64,000 bases of DNA from Paramecium tetraurelia (lineage: Eukaryota; Ciliophora; Oligohymenophorea; Peniculida; Parameciidae): positions 62,001-126,000 of the forward strand of contig NW_001798989.1 of assembly GCF_000165425.1 (NCBI RefSeq), given 5' to 3'. The position numbers and the translations under genes were made by a program. Position 1 is the first letter of the stretch; every line of letters begins with the position of its first letter. This document shows, in pieces, positions 49,278 to 60,126 of this stretch. The notes beneath the pieces were generated by a model that was not told the DNA's origin, made no database searches, and saw only the letters and a list, made by a program, of their open reading frames with translations.

Positions 49278-51754
49278 CTCAAAGTTATTAAGCATCTTCC
49301 TCAGTATTTACCTCTTTTTAATCACTTTATGAACCCTATTAATATTCTTCATTCATTAATAATTCGTCACTCTGCTTTTATTATTACTCACCTTATCCTT
49401 GTAATTACTCAAACTATTATAATTCTTGAGATTCATTATTATTAACGATAAAATCCGATGAAGTATCTTTAATACATTCACCAGTCTAATCAGCTTCTAA
49501 ATTAGTTTCCGCATTTTCATTCAGAGTTAATTAACCAACTTGTTCTTCTATTTTCTAATCTGCTTCTTCTAGTAATTATTAATTTTGAATCTCTTCTTAT
49601 CTTTGAATCATTTCTTGCTTCTCTTCTCTCAATTCTTTTAGGATTTTAGGTTCTTCCTTAACTTATCTTTAGGGTACTTCCTCATCATCAACTTCCTCTA
49701 GCTAAGTTTCCTAAAAAGAAGTAGATTCTTGATTAAGGTTTGTGTCATCTTTTTCCTATTACTAGGCCTCTGGTTAGACTTCCAAAGTAGATTGATATTT
49801 AACAAGAGATTTAATGGCCTTATCATTTGAGAGTAAATTAATTACATCATTCAATTTTTAATTTTTTGATAATCTTCCTTTTAATTTTATATTGAATAAT
49901 TACCTTGATCTTTGATATGATTCTCTATGGCCATATATAACATATACTTTACACTCTAAACTTTGTCTTGAGCTAATTCCACAAAAGGATTTAGAAGATA
50001 AGTTTCAAAGATGTCATCCTCTAAATTCATTACTTTTGAACACATTTAAATAAATCTATTTACATATTATATTTAAATACGATTATCTTTGATAAAACAC
50101 TGAAGACTTTTGATAGCCAATCATGCTTTCGATGATGCAGAATTTGTATTGTTCATATAAAGGTGAATTTTTGATTCCTTCAAAAAAAGAATAAATTTTT
50201 GAAGATGCTATCTTTCTTACTTATGCTACATTATCGGTGCACAACTTAAAAGCAATAGGCATAATCATTTTAAATATAATATCTGCTGGAAATATGTGAG
50301 CCATCTCATCTAATTAATTGGCTATTGATTCTCTAATTCTCCATTTCTTTTTATCTTTCTAAATAAAAAAAAATATTTCCAAAAATCCTTCTTTCTTTTC
50401 ATCTGAAAATATTTTCAAAAATTATGACAAATTCTTAACACAACCCATCAACACATTATCATTTGGTTCCTTTACAAAAATGGTCTCTAAAATAGGAAAC
50501 AAATCTATTTCAGCTCTCTCTGCTCCAATAATTTTAGCTATTTCATGAAGACTGGCGGCCAAAGTCTTACAGATTCTCTCGTTTTTTTATTTCCATAGAT
50601 GATTAAATAATTTATGCAATTATTACCATCTTGCTACTCCAACTGTCTACAAAACTGCAGGAAAACCATAAGCACATGCGAACATTACTTACTATTCAGG
50701 AAGTAATTCTCTTACATCCGAATCAGCCATTTTCAAATAGTTTTCAATTAGTTTTGGTTCGAGTTTGTCTTTCTCTATCGCTGCAATAAATCTAGCCAAG
50801 CATCTATATGCTACTCCCTTAACATATTTATTCGAATCACTAAAATAGAAATATTTTTTTTGATTACTTTTAGAATTACAACAGCTAGGGTGTAAGATCA
50901 GTAATTTTTTAATTTTATGACGACAATTCTACAATTTGTAAGAAATGCTCAACACATGCTGTCTTTACTTTTGTATTTGTTTCTTTGCATCTTTTCAAGT
51001 AGAATGGGAACAATTTTTTATTATAAAAGTCCTTTCCAACTATTTTTGCAACCAAGGGCAACTGGTTTACTGCCTCCTTTCTTACATCTTGCTTTGAATC
51101 CTCTCCAAGAGACATTACCTCGAAAGCTATAAAAGATTCGCTTAATTATATCCCGAACATTGATGAGAGCTTGCCCATTAATTACAAAGCCACTATTCTA
51201 TTATCCTGATTGAGGTCATCATGTGCCATCTTTATTATTATAGGCAATAATTGATTTCCCTTTTCATCTCCTTATAAATGAAGAGCAATCTTTGTTAATT
51301 GTTAGCCTGCAAGCTCCTTGATTTTCAAAATGCTATTCAGTAAGAAAAAGCTTAAAATTTGTATGACAGGTTACTAAGCCTATTATGCTACTTCATAGAT
51401 CAAATTGAGTTATTCTATAAACATTATCTAAATTCTTTCATCTTCAGTTTTCTATATTAAATATTACAACTATATTACATATTTTTCCATAATACCAGGC
51501 AATTTATCAATTGATTTTTATCCTAAATTTCTCATACAATAGCTAATATGCTTGGTGTAATTCTCCTTGTCTATGTTGGTCATCTTGTGGATATTAGATA
51601 ATTTGTTAAGAAGCTATTCTTAATCATCATCTAAAACAAAAGAGTGGATATCGCCTTGCTTCTGGTTCAAGAAAAAGGCCTCTTCTTTCAATATTTAATT
51701 CATTATAGACCGGTCATCTGATTTCAGTTTGGGAGAAATTTTAATGTTATACAT
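49278..51754 (-). CDS. HEAT-repeat protein, PP2A-A/PP4R1-like phosphatase regulator
   Basis: Starts MYNIKISPKLKSDDR. Tandem helical HEAT repeats fill the first 600 or so residues, with typical motifs such as EDSKQDVRKEAVNQLPLVAK, DSNKYVKGVAYRCLARF and MADSDVRELLP. At least two introns are clear: 28 nt near 50850 and 30 nt near 49890. After the solenoid comes a long acidic Glu/Gln-rich tail (EEVDDEEVPQ, EELREEKQEM-like). PP4R1-like scaffolds hold PP4 or PP2A catalytic subunits. The match is to the superfamily, so PP2A scaffold versus PP4R1 is not resolved. Confidence 0.75.
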
Positions 51755-51790
51755 ATTTTTTAAATTAATATTAAGCAATTAATGTTAGCA

Positions 51791-52667
51791 TCATGAACTT
51801 TTCTTTTTTGATATTTACTTCTTTTAAATTTGAACTTGCTTTTATTAATCATTCCGTGACAAAGGCTCATTACATTATTTCCTTTGATTTTCACTCTCCT
51901 TATTTAGTACCTCCTTTTATGATCTTTTTCGTTAATTTTTTGAATTCTTTTAAGAATTCTTTTTCTATATTCTTTATTTATCCTGCTCCAAATCCAATTA
52001 TTTATAATGCAAATTGATTTCGTTTCTAAATTTCCTGAATATAAACAAGGTAGCTCTTGCATCAATCTCAGAACTGTGTTGTCCTTATTAAATATTTTGA
52101 CCCAAATACTTCAAACACATCTTTTTTAAACCCTTATTTAATTGAGAATATTACTTGATCCCTCCTCTAATTTCAAAAAGTCTACTTTCATTAAATCTCT
52201 AGTTTAGTAATCCTACAAATCAAATTCCATAGCATCAAAGTCACTTTTTAGAGTATGTCCAATTATTGTCTTGTCTATAAATAATTATCTTTTTATCTAC
52301 CTTTAAATAAAAGTTAAAGTTTTTATTTCTCAAAGTCATTATAAACTGGCTTATCTTTAATTATTTATGGAGTTATCCCAGATATTCGAGTAATATAATT
52401 TCTTACTTTAAATCTTGGTTTGTAATATTGATCCAAAACAACATAGCCATTATAATTAACTACTGTAATTCTAGCAAGCATTTATACACTGGCTCCAATC
52501 TCATTTTTGCATTCAACCATTTCACAATCTATAGCCAAAATTGATCCTGTTTGATTCTGACTTCCAGGAACAGGAAATCTAACATCAAAATTTTAAATAG
52601 CTTCTGTTATTGTTTAAAGTTTCTATAATTCTTAGGGAACTTATTTATGTAAAACCTTATTGAACAT
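51791..52667 (-). CDS. REXO4/ISG20-type 3'-5' RNA exonuclease
   Basis: DEDDh exonuclease motifs in order: ExoI ILAIDCEMVE, ARITVVNYNGYVVLDQYYKP, TRISGITPQII, ExoII IIGHTLKSDFDAM, RDLMK, and ExoIII HSSEIDARATLFIF. The end is Lys-rich (QRKRSQKEVLNK), fitting a nucleolar location. A 26-nt intron lies after LLFK. Reaching ExoIII needs one more T in the run 52122-52127. REXO4 family enzymes process rRNA and snoRNA ends. Begins 36 bp downstream of... upstream neighbours are on the same strand; its stop lies 36 bp before the HEAT gene ATG. Confidence 0.85.
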
Positions 52668-53004
52668 AATTAAAATCTGATAAAAATAATTTCTACAAAT
52701 TATTTATTTAGCGAGCCAAACGAGTTTATTAATACAATATTCTTTATTAATTTTGAACTATTTAAGATTTTTTAATGAATAAAATTAAATTAATAATGAT
52801 GCATTATTTAAACTATTTACTTTAAATCTTACAATTAATGTTACTCCAAATAGAATCAATGTAATCATAGTTTAGGTTCTTATGTAATTTATTTATTATA
52901 AAAAAAAGATTGAATAAATTAATTTTTATTTTTTAATCATTGTTCAAACAGTAAGAATCTTTAAAAATTTACAACAATTTGGTTATAACATTAAAATAAA
53001 TATT
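52668..53004. other. intergenic
   Basis: 337 bp AT-rich spacer between two minus-strand genes. Nothing recognisable. Confidence 0.5.
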
Positions 53005-54697
53005 TCAACATGTAAGTTGATATAATTCTAAACTAGCTAAAATTTAGAGCCTTTCAGTTTCAATTAATTCTTCTTAAACTCTTCTCTTAAATCTTGATAA
53101 GGATCTATCAACTGAATATTCCATCAATTTTGAGTTTTTCGAAGAACCCAAATCATTCATATTTTATGAAAATTAAACCTCTTCATTTATGGATTTCTAA
53201 ATAAATAATCAAATTACGTTTTCCTTAAAAGAAACCTCTTCCATATCCTTAGTGATCTTTTCTTCATCGTCCTTGTCCTTTTAATTAAGCTCAATCACAC
53301 TCATTGCTATTTCTTGAAACTATCTCTTTTTTTCAGGATTATACAGTTCTCTTTCATCTCTTGTACAAAGATCTTAAGCTTTGAATTCTTTAGAAATAAC
53401 CTTCCTTCTTAATTCGAAGTTTTTATCATCCTTCATATGTAAGTAAATTAACTTGCATCTATCTACATAGTGAGATTCTAGTCTTCCTTTGTGTTGCACA
53501 TTCAATTTAATATGAACAAACACTTCTATATCTAAAGCCAAATTTCTTATGAATTGAAATAACAATGTATCAGATAAAGTAATAATTTCTTTTTCCTATT
53601 GACTAATAGAATTTTATTATTTATGCCACATGTCCTTTAATTCCTCAACCCCGTAGAATATCACTGAAAAAAATTTCTCTCTCACTTCTTACCTTTTCTT
53701 TTCAAAATTAGATAAATTTTATTCCATTTATCTGTATCTCTCAACCCAAGCTTTCATCTTTTCAATACTAGTATTTGAAATGTTTTTATAGGGTTAAGAG
53801 GTTTATTTTATTGTTTCGTTTGTAGTGATTTTAGCTGTTGGAACCTCTTTATAAATTGATTTTTTTTTTGAATCCTCATAACATATATTATTTTATTATA
53901 TAACATGAACTTAGTTTTGCAAGTACCCTTCTTTAGTTTTGATTTTCTTTACCATTTTATCGAGATCTATTTTCCCTTCATTTAATTCTACTTCTTCTTC
54001 TCCTTCCTCTTCAATTTACATATAATTTTATCTTTCATTTATCTTATTCTGATAATACTTTTGGTCACTATGATTTGTATTTCTAGAATGAAGACTTTTT
54101 TTGATATGTTCTGGAATGACATTATTACTGATTTATTCTCTACATGTATCACAATTTACTACTCCATAATCTAATTTATTTATCAAACATTCAACATGGA
54201 ATGCTTTTTCACATTAATTACAAAGGACAAGAACCTAGTCAGGATTCACATATTGACCACAAAAACAGGATTTTAGTGCAGGTAAAAATTCTTTCAAAAC
54301 GTACTATTGTCTCATTACATATCCTTTTTTTTATTTCATTTAAATATATTCATGTAGCTTAGATAATAAAACCTTTTCTATAATATCAGTTATTTTCCCT
54401 TTTTTCAATTATTCAGTCTTAAACACCTCAAACTGTCCATGATGTGGTTGCTTACCTAATAAAAATTAATAAATTAAAATAGAGCAATTATATTTATTTT
54501 TCTAATGTGAGGTTAAGCAATAATTATAAATAATAAATACAAGATATAAAGCAACCTGTTGGTAATTCTTCACCCAATATATATTCAAAATATTCGAACC
54601 AATCTTCTTCTTAGTTTAAATTCTCGATTTTACCTATTCCAAATCCCTTTCCCTTTTTAAATTTGACAAAATCAGAAAAGGTATAGTTCTTACTCAT
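53005..54697 (-). CDS. BAH-PHD-TFIIS-core chromatin/transcription protein
   Basis: Removing 100 and 21 nt leaves 1572 nt, 523 residues. BAH domain about 5-107 (GEELPTGKQPHHGQFEVF spans the long intron). PHD finger about 111-152: CFCG, CNQCEKAFHVECL and CDTC give the C4HC3 ligands. Then an acidic linker (EEEGEEEVELNE). A TFIIS central-domain-like segment follows at about 300-425: LFQFIRNLALDIEVFV, YVDRCKLIYLHMKDDKNFEL, RRKVISKEFKAQDLC. No TFIIS zinc ribbon (RSADE) is present. By family, BAH and PHD read histones and the TFIIS core binds RNA polymerase II, as in Bye1/PHF3. A transcription-coupled chromatin role is inferred. Confidence 0.82.
54456..54555 (-). other. 100-nt intervening sequence in the BAH-PHD-TFIIS gene
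   Basis: GTTGCT...TTATTAG lies between codons for the BAH domain. Splicing restores the frame exactly (CCA ACA G / GT AAG CAA), but it is four times the usual intron length here. It contains many TA dinucleotides. For instance, excising the 77 nt between two of them would leave a normal 23-nt intron, as expected if an internal eliminated sequence sits in the intron. The IES end consensus is not clearly present, so this stays a hypothesis. Confidence 0.5.
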
Positions 54698-55144
54698 TAA
54701 ATTATTTATTTTATTAATTGCTTATTGGTTTGATTTTGCTAGTCTTTAATATTATTAATTTTCACACAATATAAGCTACTCAATTTTAAGTTTAATTTTA
54801 GATTATATTTGTTGAATTGAAATAATTTAAGGAACTAATCAATCAGTTCAATTTATAAACTAATTAAACTATATTAGAATTTAATATTTTAGGAGTAACA
54901 AAAAGTTATTTAAAATATACATGCATTTTTAAATATTCTATTATTTTATTTCTACATTTTTAGATTTAGTAGTAATACAGAGAAGGGTAGTTTGATTTTA
55001 ATGATAGTTATTATTATTATGTTATAAAGTTTGATATATGGTTAAATATAATAGATAGTAAATATATTTTACACAGATTAAATACTACAAGAGTTATTAA
55101 AATAAATATTTTGCAATAATTTTATATAAAATATTAATCTTAAA
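54698..55144. other. intergenic, divergent promoters
   Basis: 447 bp between two divergent genes. Very AT-rich; nothing recognisable. Confidence 0.5.
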
Positions 55145-56071
55145 ATGAACATGTAAAGAAAAAGCCATTCTCCTGAATTAAGAAAAGAGCTAGCTTTAAA
55201 ATTATTGAGAAATGAAAAACATCCTTTTGTCTCCAAATAATCTTAATCCCCAGAAATAAAGATGACCAGATCAACAGTCTCTTAGAAGCGTAAGGCCCAA
55301 GATCATCCAGTCAATTCCCCTATCATTGAGGATCTTTTGAGACAATGCAAATTGCTAGAGGAATTAGTTAAGAAGTCAAAGAAGGTAAAAGTTCTTATGG
55401 ATAAGAGTAGATTATTGATGAGAAAGAAACTAAAATTTAACTTTTACTTCAATTACTTAAACAAAGAGAAAACTGTTGCAAGGAGCTATAAATGTAATCA
55501 CACAAATTAATGGAAGAGAGGCAAATTTTAATAGAACACATTACACAATTAGAAAACTAACTCAATCTATAAGAGGAAGAAGAAGCATGTATGATTTAAT
55601 ATTTAATGTGCAAGATTCGCAAGATGGATTTTAACAACATATGACGAATTTAAATGATTTGAGACACTTTCTAAATCAAATTCGTCATAGTAATGAAGAC
55701 ATCCCAGTTTTTGTTGATGTTGATAATCTGACTTATGAATAACTTCTCCAACTTGAAGATACTATTGGGTACGTAAATAGAGGTTTGAGCAAAGAACAAA
55801 TAAAAACTATTCCAAAAATAAGCTTTGATTAATGCAACACAGATGAATAATTGTAAATAACATAATATTAATCATAAGATGCTCTATATGTTAAATTGAA
55901 TTCGAGAGTACTGACAAATGCAGAGCTCTTCCATGCTAACACATCTATCATTCAAAATGCATAAAACTGTGGTTAGGAAAAGAAAAACATTGTCCGATAT
56001 GTAAACAAGAACTGGAAATTAATCTGCCAATCTAGTATCAAACGGAAGAATAAGTAATGGTAGAACAATGA
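55145..56071 (+). CDS. RING-H2 ubiquitin ligase with coiled coil, 282 aa
   Basis: Three introns of 26 nt each leave 849 nt. Layout: basic N-terminus (MNMQRKSHSPELRKELA), coiled coil (LLQLLKQRENCCKELQMQ), a linker with GYVNRGLSKEQIKTIPKISF (a lead-in common in plant and protist RING-H2 ligases), then a complete RING-H2: CSICQIEF, KCRALPCQHIYHSKCIKLWL, HCPICKQ. All eight zinc ligands are seen only after the third intron is spliced. Likely an E3 ligase; substrate unknown. Confidence 0.9.
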
Positions 56072-57368
56072 ATTAATAAATTATATATCTTATAATGTAC
56101 AATTGATTATCTTCATCATTATTTATATTAGGTTCTTTTCAATCAAATAAATTAAATAATATTGGAGGTATAAATATATCTTTCTATTTTTCAACAATTA
56201 TCATTTGTCTTATAAAATGAAGTTCTTAAGAAGTTTAATATCTTCCCAACTTGATATTATAAAGTATCACTTATATTTATCAAGATTCATTTTATAAAAA
56301 ATAATTATGAACTTTTTATATAATTTATGATTATTTTTATGCTTTCTATTAATAGTTGTTAAGAAATTTTCTCTTTTAAATTTAATTGCTAAGCCTTTTG
56401 ATAATATCCATTTACTAACAATAAATTTACTTTATTACTCCAATAGATGTTTTGTATTTTGGACTCTTTTAATCGTGTATTTGATTATCACTTTTACAAA
56501 AAGGCAGTTTTTATATGTTTTATTCTTCTTTTAGTTCCTTTTTAGGCTAGCTCTAAAACATTAAATTCAGTTGATATTTTCTAAACCAACCATTTTTTAT
56601 AGATTAAATCAATTAATATTTAACATTTTGTTCCAATCCTAGTTTTTGTAATTATTCTTATAATTTATACCATAGCAAAAGATTTTAATTGAGGTACTTA
56701 AACTATTTATTTTTCTCCTAATTATTTTGTATATATTTTCTTAAAAGATGATAATTGATAATCATGATTTAAATTAATTATAGGCTTTGCCTATAGTTTT
56801 AAGTCTACTGTTTTCCCTCATAAACTTCTTAAATTAGTAATTTTGTCCTAAGTTCTACATTTTATTATATTAATATTCTACTAATAATATGCTTTGATTC
56901 ATAACTATATTACGATAGATTAATATTTTAATTAAAAAGTGTTGGCTCTATGTCTGCGAACTGATATGATCTTAATTCATTAATTTAATTAATTTTAATT
57001 TTGCATTAACTTCATTATTATTAATTTTCTGATTTTACTTTTTCATATTCTCTAATATTTATTGATTAATTTCGACTACTAATCTTTTATAAACACTTAA
57101 TGTAAAATATCTAAATAAACTAATACTAGCTTTTAAGAAATTATTTATAACAAAGATAATGATGGCATTATAATTTGCAATTTGCTCAAGATTTTCTAAT
57201 TTTAAATAAGATTTTTTTCAATCTATATATATGGCATTGTTTTTCACTAAGAGCTATCTGTATTCCCAAATAGATTTATATATATTGATTGAATGTTGAA
57301 ATTTTTTAATAATGATTTTTATTCTTTGACTCTTGAATGTGAAATCAAATTTATTGATAACAAAATAA
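56072..57368. other. gene-poor region, 1.3 kb
   Basis: T-rich on the plus strand. One ORF at 56447-56692 encodes 81 residues with two hydrophobic stretches, but T-rich DNA gives hydrophobic ORFs by chance, so it is not called as a gene. Confidence 0.4.
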
Positions 57369-59147
57369 ATGAAATTTCTTATTGTTAATGGTTATCATGC
57401 TTCTCGGAACAACTTTAAGTAAATCGAATAATTCAAGTAGTTAATATGGGATGTACAAATATAATTTAGTTAGATTACATAATAATTAAAAGAAGTTGCG
57501 GATGTTGAATTCGATTTTGCAATTGCTGATAGGCATTCAGTATAAGAATATCTCTTTGAACCTGAAACATCTCTAGTTCGACCAGAACATGGATTGAAAT
57601 TCGATGCTCTCGACATGATCTTCATAGCCGCATCACCAAATGTTCGTCCATGGCATAATAGAATGAGGAGTGTAAGTGAATGTCATTACATAAGATAATC
57701 ACGCTTATTCGAATGTGTTTAAAAACAAAAAAACTATTATTTATGACTTCTTTTGGTGCTTAAGCGCTCGCATATTTATGTGCCACAAACATTTAAAATG
57801 TATAAAATAATAATTAATTGTATATAGTATATAAATATAACTAATGGATATGGTGAGGGATGTAAGCTCGTAGATTTTCCAAAATATACGAATTAAGCAT
57901 TAAAAAACGGGTCTGATGATTTCTTTTTGGATTCTACAACTGGTGATATCTATTTCTACAGCAAGTAAACCGATGAATGGATACCTAAAGCCAATGTAGG
58001 AATTCATCATCGAAGAGATGCTATGGAATATTAATCCATTGGAAAATTTGTTGTTAAATCTCCAACCTACAAACCTAAATAATAGATGCTTAGTAACTAA
58101 ACTGAAATGACATGCATTATCAAAAAGTAGTTCTTAAATTATTGGTTGTTTAAAGATGTCTAAATGGAATTCTCAATTAAATAATCTAATGCTTGGGATA
58201 TACACACAATTACATTCGTTAACCCGGAAAAAGTTTAAATTTGTTTATATGAATATAGAGATTTTCGGTTTTAGCAGAAAATAATTTTAGAGGACCTCTA
58301 ATTCTATAATGTGACAATATTTTAGCCTTGCTTTTTGAAATCGAAAGTAAATCTAGAGATCAATTCAATATCATTCAAAATTTTATCGAAAACGGAATTA
58401 AAACCATAAGATATTCAAATCATTATGTATCAATTAACTAATCAATTTTTAGAATCAAATAAGCATTACCTATGAAAAATATTTTAACAATTAAAAAGGC
58501 ATCAAAAATATAGAAATTGTATTTGACAAAACTCTGAAAAAAACAAATAAATTAGATGATTCCATCAAACCTAAAGGTATGGAGTATAGAAAACTTATCA
58601 ATGCACAAATTTAAGAATAAGAAAGGGAGAAAATACATTCTATTTAAGCAGGACTTACCAGTAGAAATAATAAATAGTCAGAGTAATTTCTTTTTCATTA
58701 AAATTTAGTGTTGTGTCTCACAATAATATTATGTAAAAGAATTATAAAGTGAAAAGAAGAAAATCCTTTTCCTTAAAGTAATAACAACTTATGATGCTTT
58801 CTTAATAAGTTCAGAATCATGAGTTTCTAAAATAAAATCCTAATCTTGATAATTTCTTGTCCGATTAATAATAACCCAAAAGCAGTAGGCATCTCAAAAT
58901 CAATACAGAACCAAAACCTTAACCTAGACTCAAACAGGAAGATGATTTTGACTATGACCAGAGAGCACATAAAACCCAATTTAATTAAGTTTAAGTTCGG
59001 AAATTATTACACCCCTCTTTAGATGAATAATTCTTAGGATAGAAAAGATTTTGGATTCCAGGATTCTTGAATTACAAATACACAGATATCTAATCTGGTC
59101 TTCCTTCTACAAGAAAAGGTAGTCGACCTTTGACTGATCGCTTTTGA
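57369..59147 (+). CDS. glutamine-amidotransferase-like protein with extended C-terminus
   Basis: Begins MKFLIVNGYHASRNNF. The first 200 residues follow a class-I glutamine amidotransferase-like pattern: an N-terminal beta strand, LDMIFIAASPNVRPWHNRM, then FMTSFGAQALAYL, matching the nucleophile elbow GxCxGxQxL with Ser in place of Cys. The middle region contains LVDFPKYTNQ and GDIYFYSKQTDEWIP. The C-terminus is basic (KPKGMEYRKLINAQ, STRKGSRPLTDRF). Introns of 23, 28, 26 and 26 nt fit, but the total is one base off, so a single-base error near 58.45 kb is likely. Function unknown; probably not an active amidotransferase. Confidence 0.6.
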
Positions 59148-59384
59148 TTTCTTAATTTAATTAACCAATAATTTACCTTTATTAGTTTTACTTCGATAAA
59201 ATCATTAATGCTATGACGATAGTGTGAACTCTTGAACAATAGATTCTTAAATAATTATTATAACATTATTTCGAATTCAATTTAATACATCTATAGCAAA
59301 GATAGTGTGTTTTTCAATAAAAGCTTATATGATAATTAATTATAATTAATTTTTTTAATTAATACTTAAACGATAACTTTTATT

Positions 59385-60126
59385 ATGAATCAAGAGTCTA
59401 TTGATGAATCCCTGGAAAGATTGTAATTCATTTTATTATCCTTCTTAGTCGAAGAGATAGATAAAATATTAGAGAAAAAATGGCAGAGAGAAATTAATTA
59501 TATGAGAAAGCAGCCTAAAATTATTTATCCAGTTTATAAAGAGAAGTTGAAACAATAAAAAGAACCAGGTATTATGATTAACAAATGCATTAGACCCTTG
59601 GCTGAAACAAGAAATTAAGAGTTTAGAGAATAAATAGTAAATTTATTTTAGAGATATGAAGATGGAAGTCTGAGATTAAAATAAGCAATTCAAAAAACCA
59701 ACATTGAAAAAATCAATTATAATAACTATTTAATTAAGGTGTATCCAAATTATTTCACTGATGAAAAAAGAAAACTAAAGGAAGAAAATTAACGACTAAT
59801 GTAATAATTGCAAGTATTAATTTATTTAACAAATATAGGGATTTAGATAACAAGTAAGTAATGTTCCTTTGTAGGAAATATAAAACATTTAAAACGAATA
59901 ATATGATTACAATGAACTATAAAGAGTTGATGAATATTTGGGATAAGATTACTAAGAATAGGATTTTTAAAACTAATAATACCATATTTAAGAATAATAA
60001 AGATAGTAGTTTCAGTAACCATAAGGGCTCTAAAATTATTAAAACTAATCAAAATAAAACCTAACAAAATAGTAAGAATAGGACTTTTTATCAGAATTTT
60101 TAATTCCTTAACAAGGGAAAAAATGA
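59385..60126 (+). CDS. hypothetical protein with Q-rich tail, 238 aa
   Basis: A 25-nt intron (GTATTAAT...AATATAG) leaves 717 nt. The first 150 residues are helical (LQFILLSFLVEEIDKILEKK, then KPLAE-type and EFREQIVNLFQRYEDGSLRL), ending in a short coiled coil. The last 85 residues are dominated by Gln, Asn and Tyr (for example QNEQYDYNELQ, HIQEQQRQQFQQPQG). No family recognised. Confidence 0.65.

Noticed and set aside
56447-56692. 81-residue ORF with two apparent TM helices
   Set aside because: T-rich DNA yields hydrophobic ORFs readily; no intron, family or neighbour supports it.
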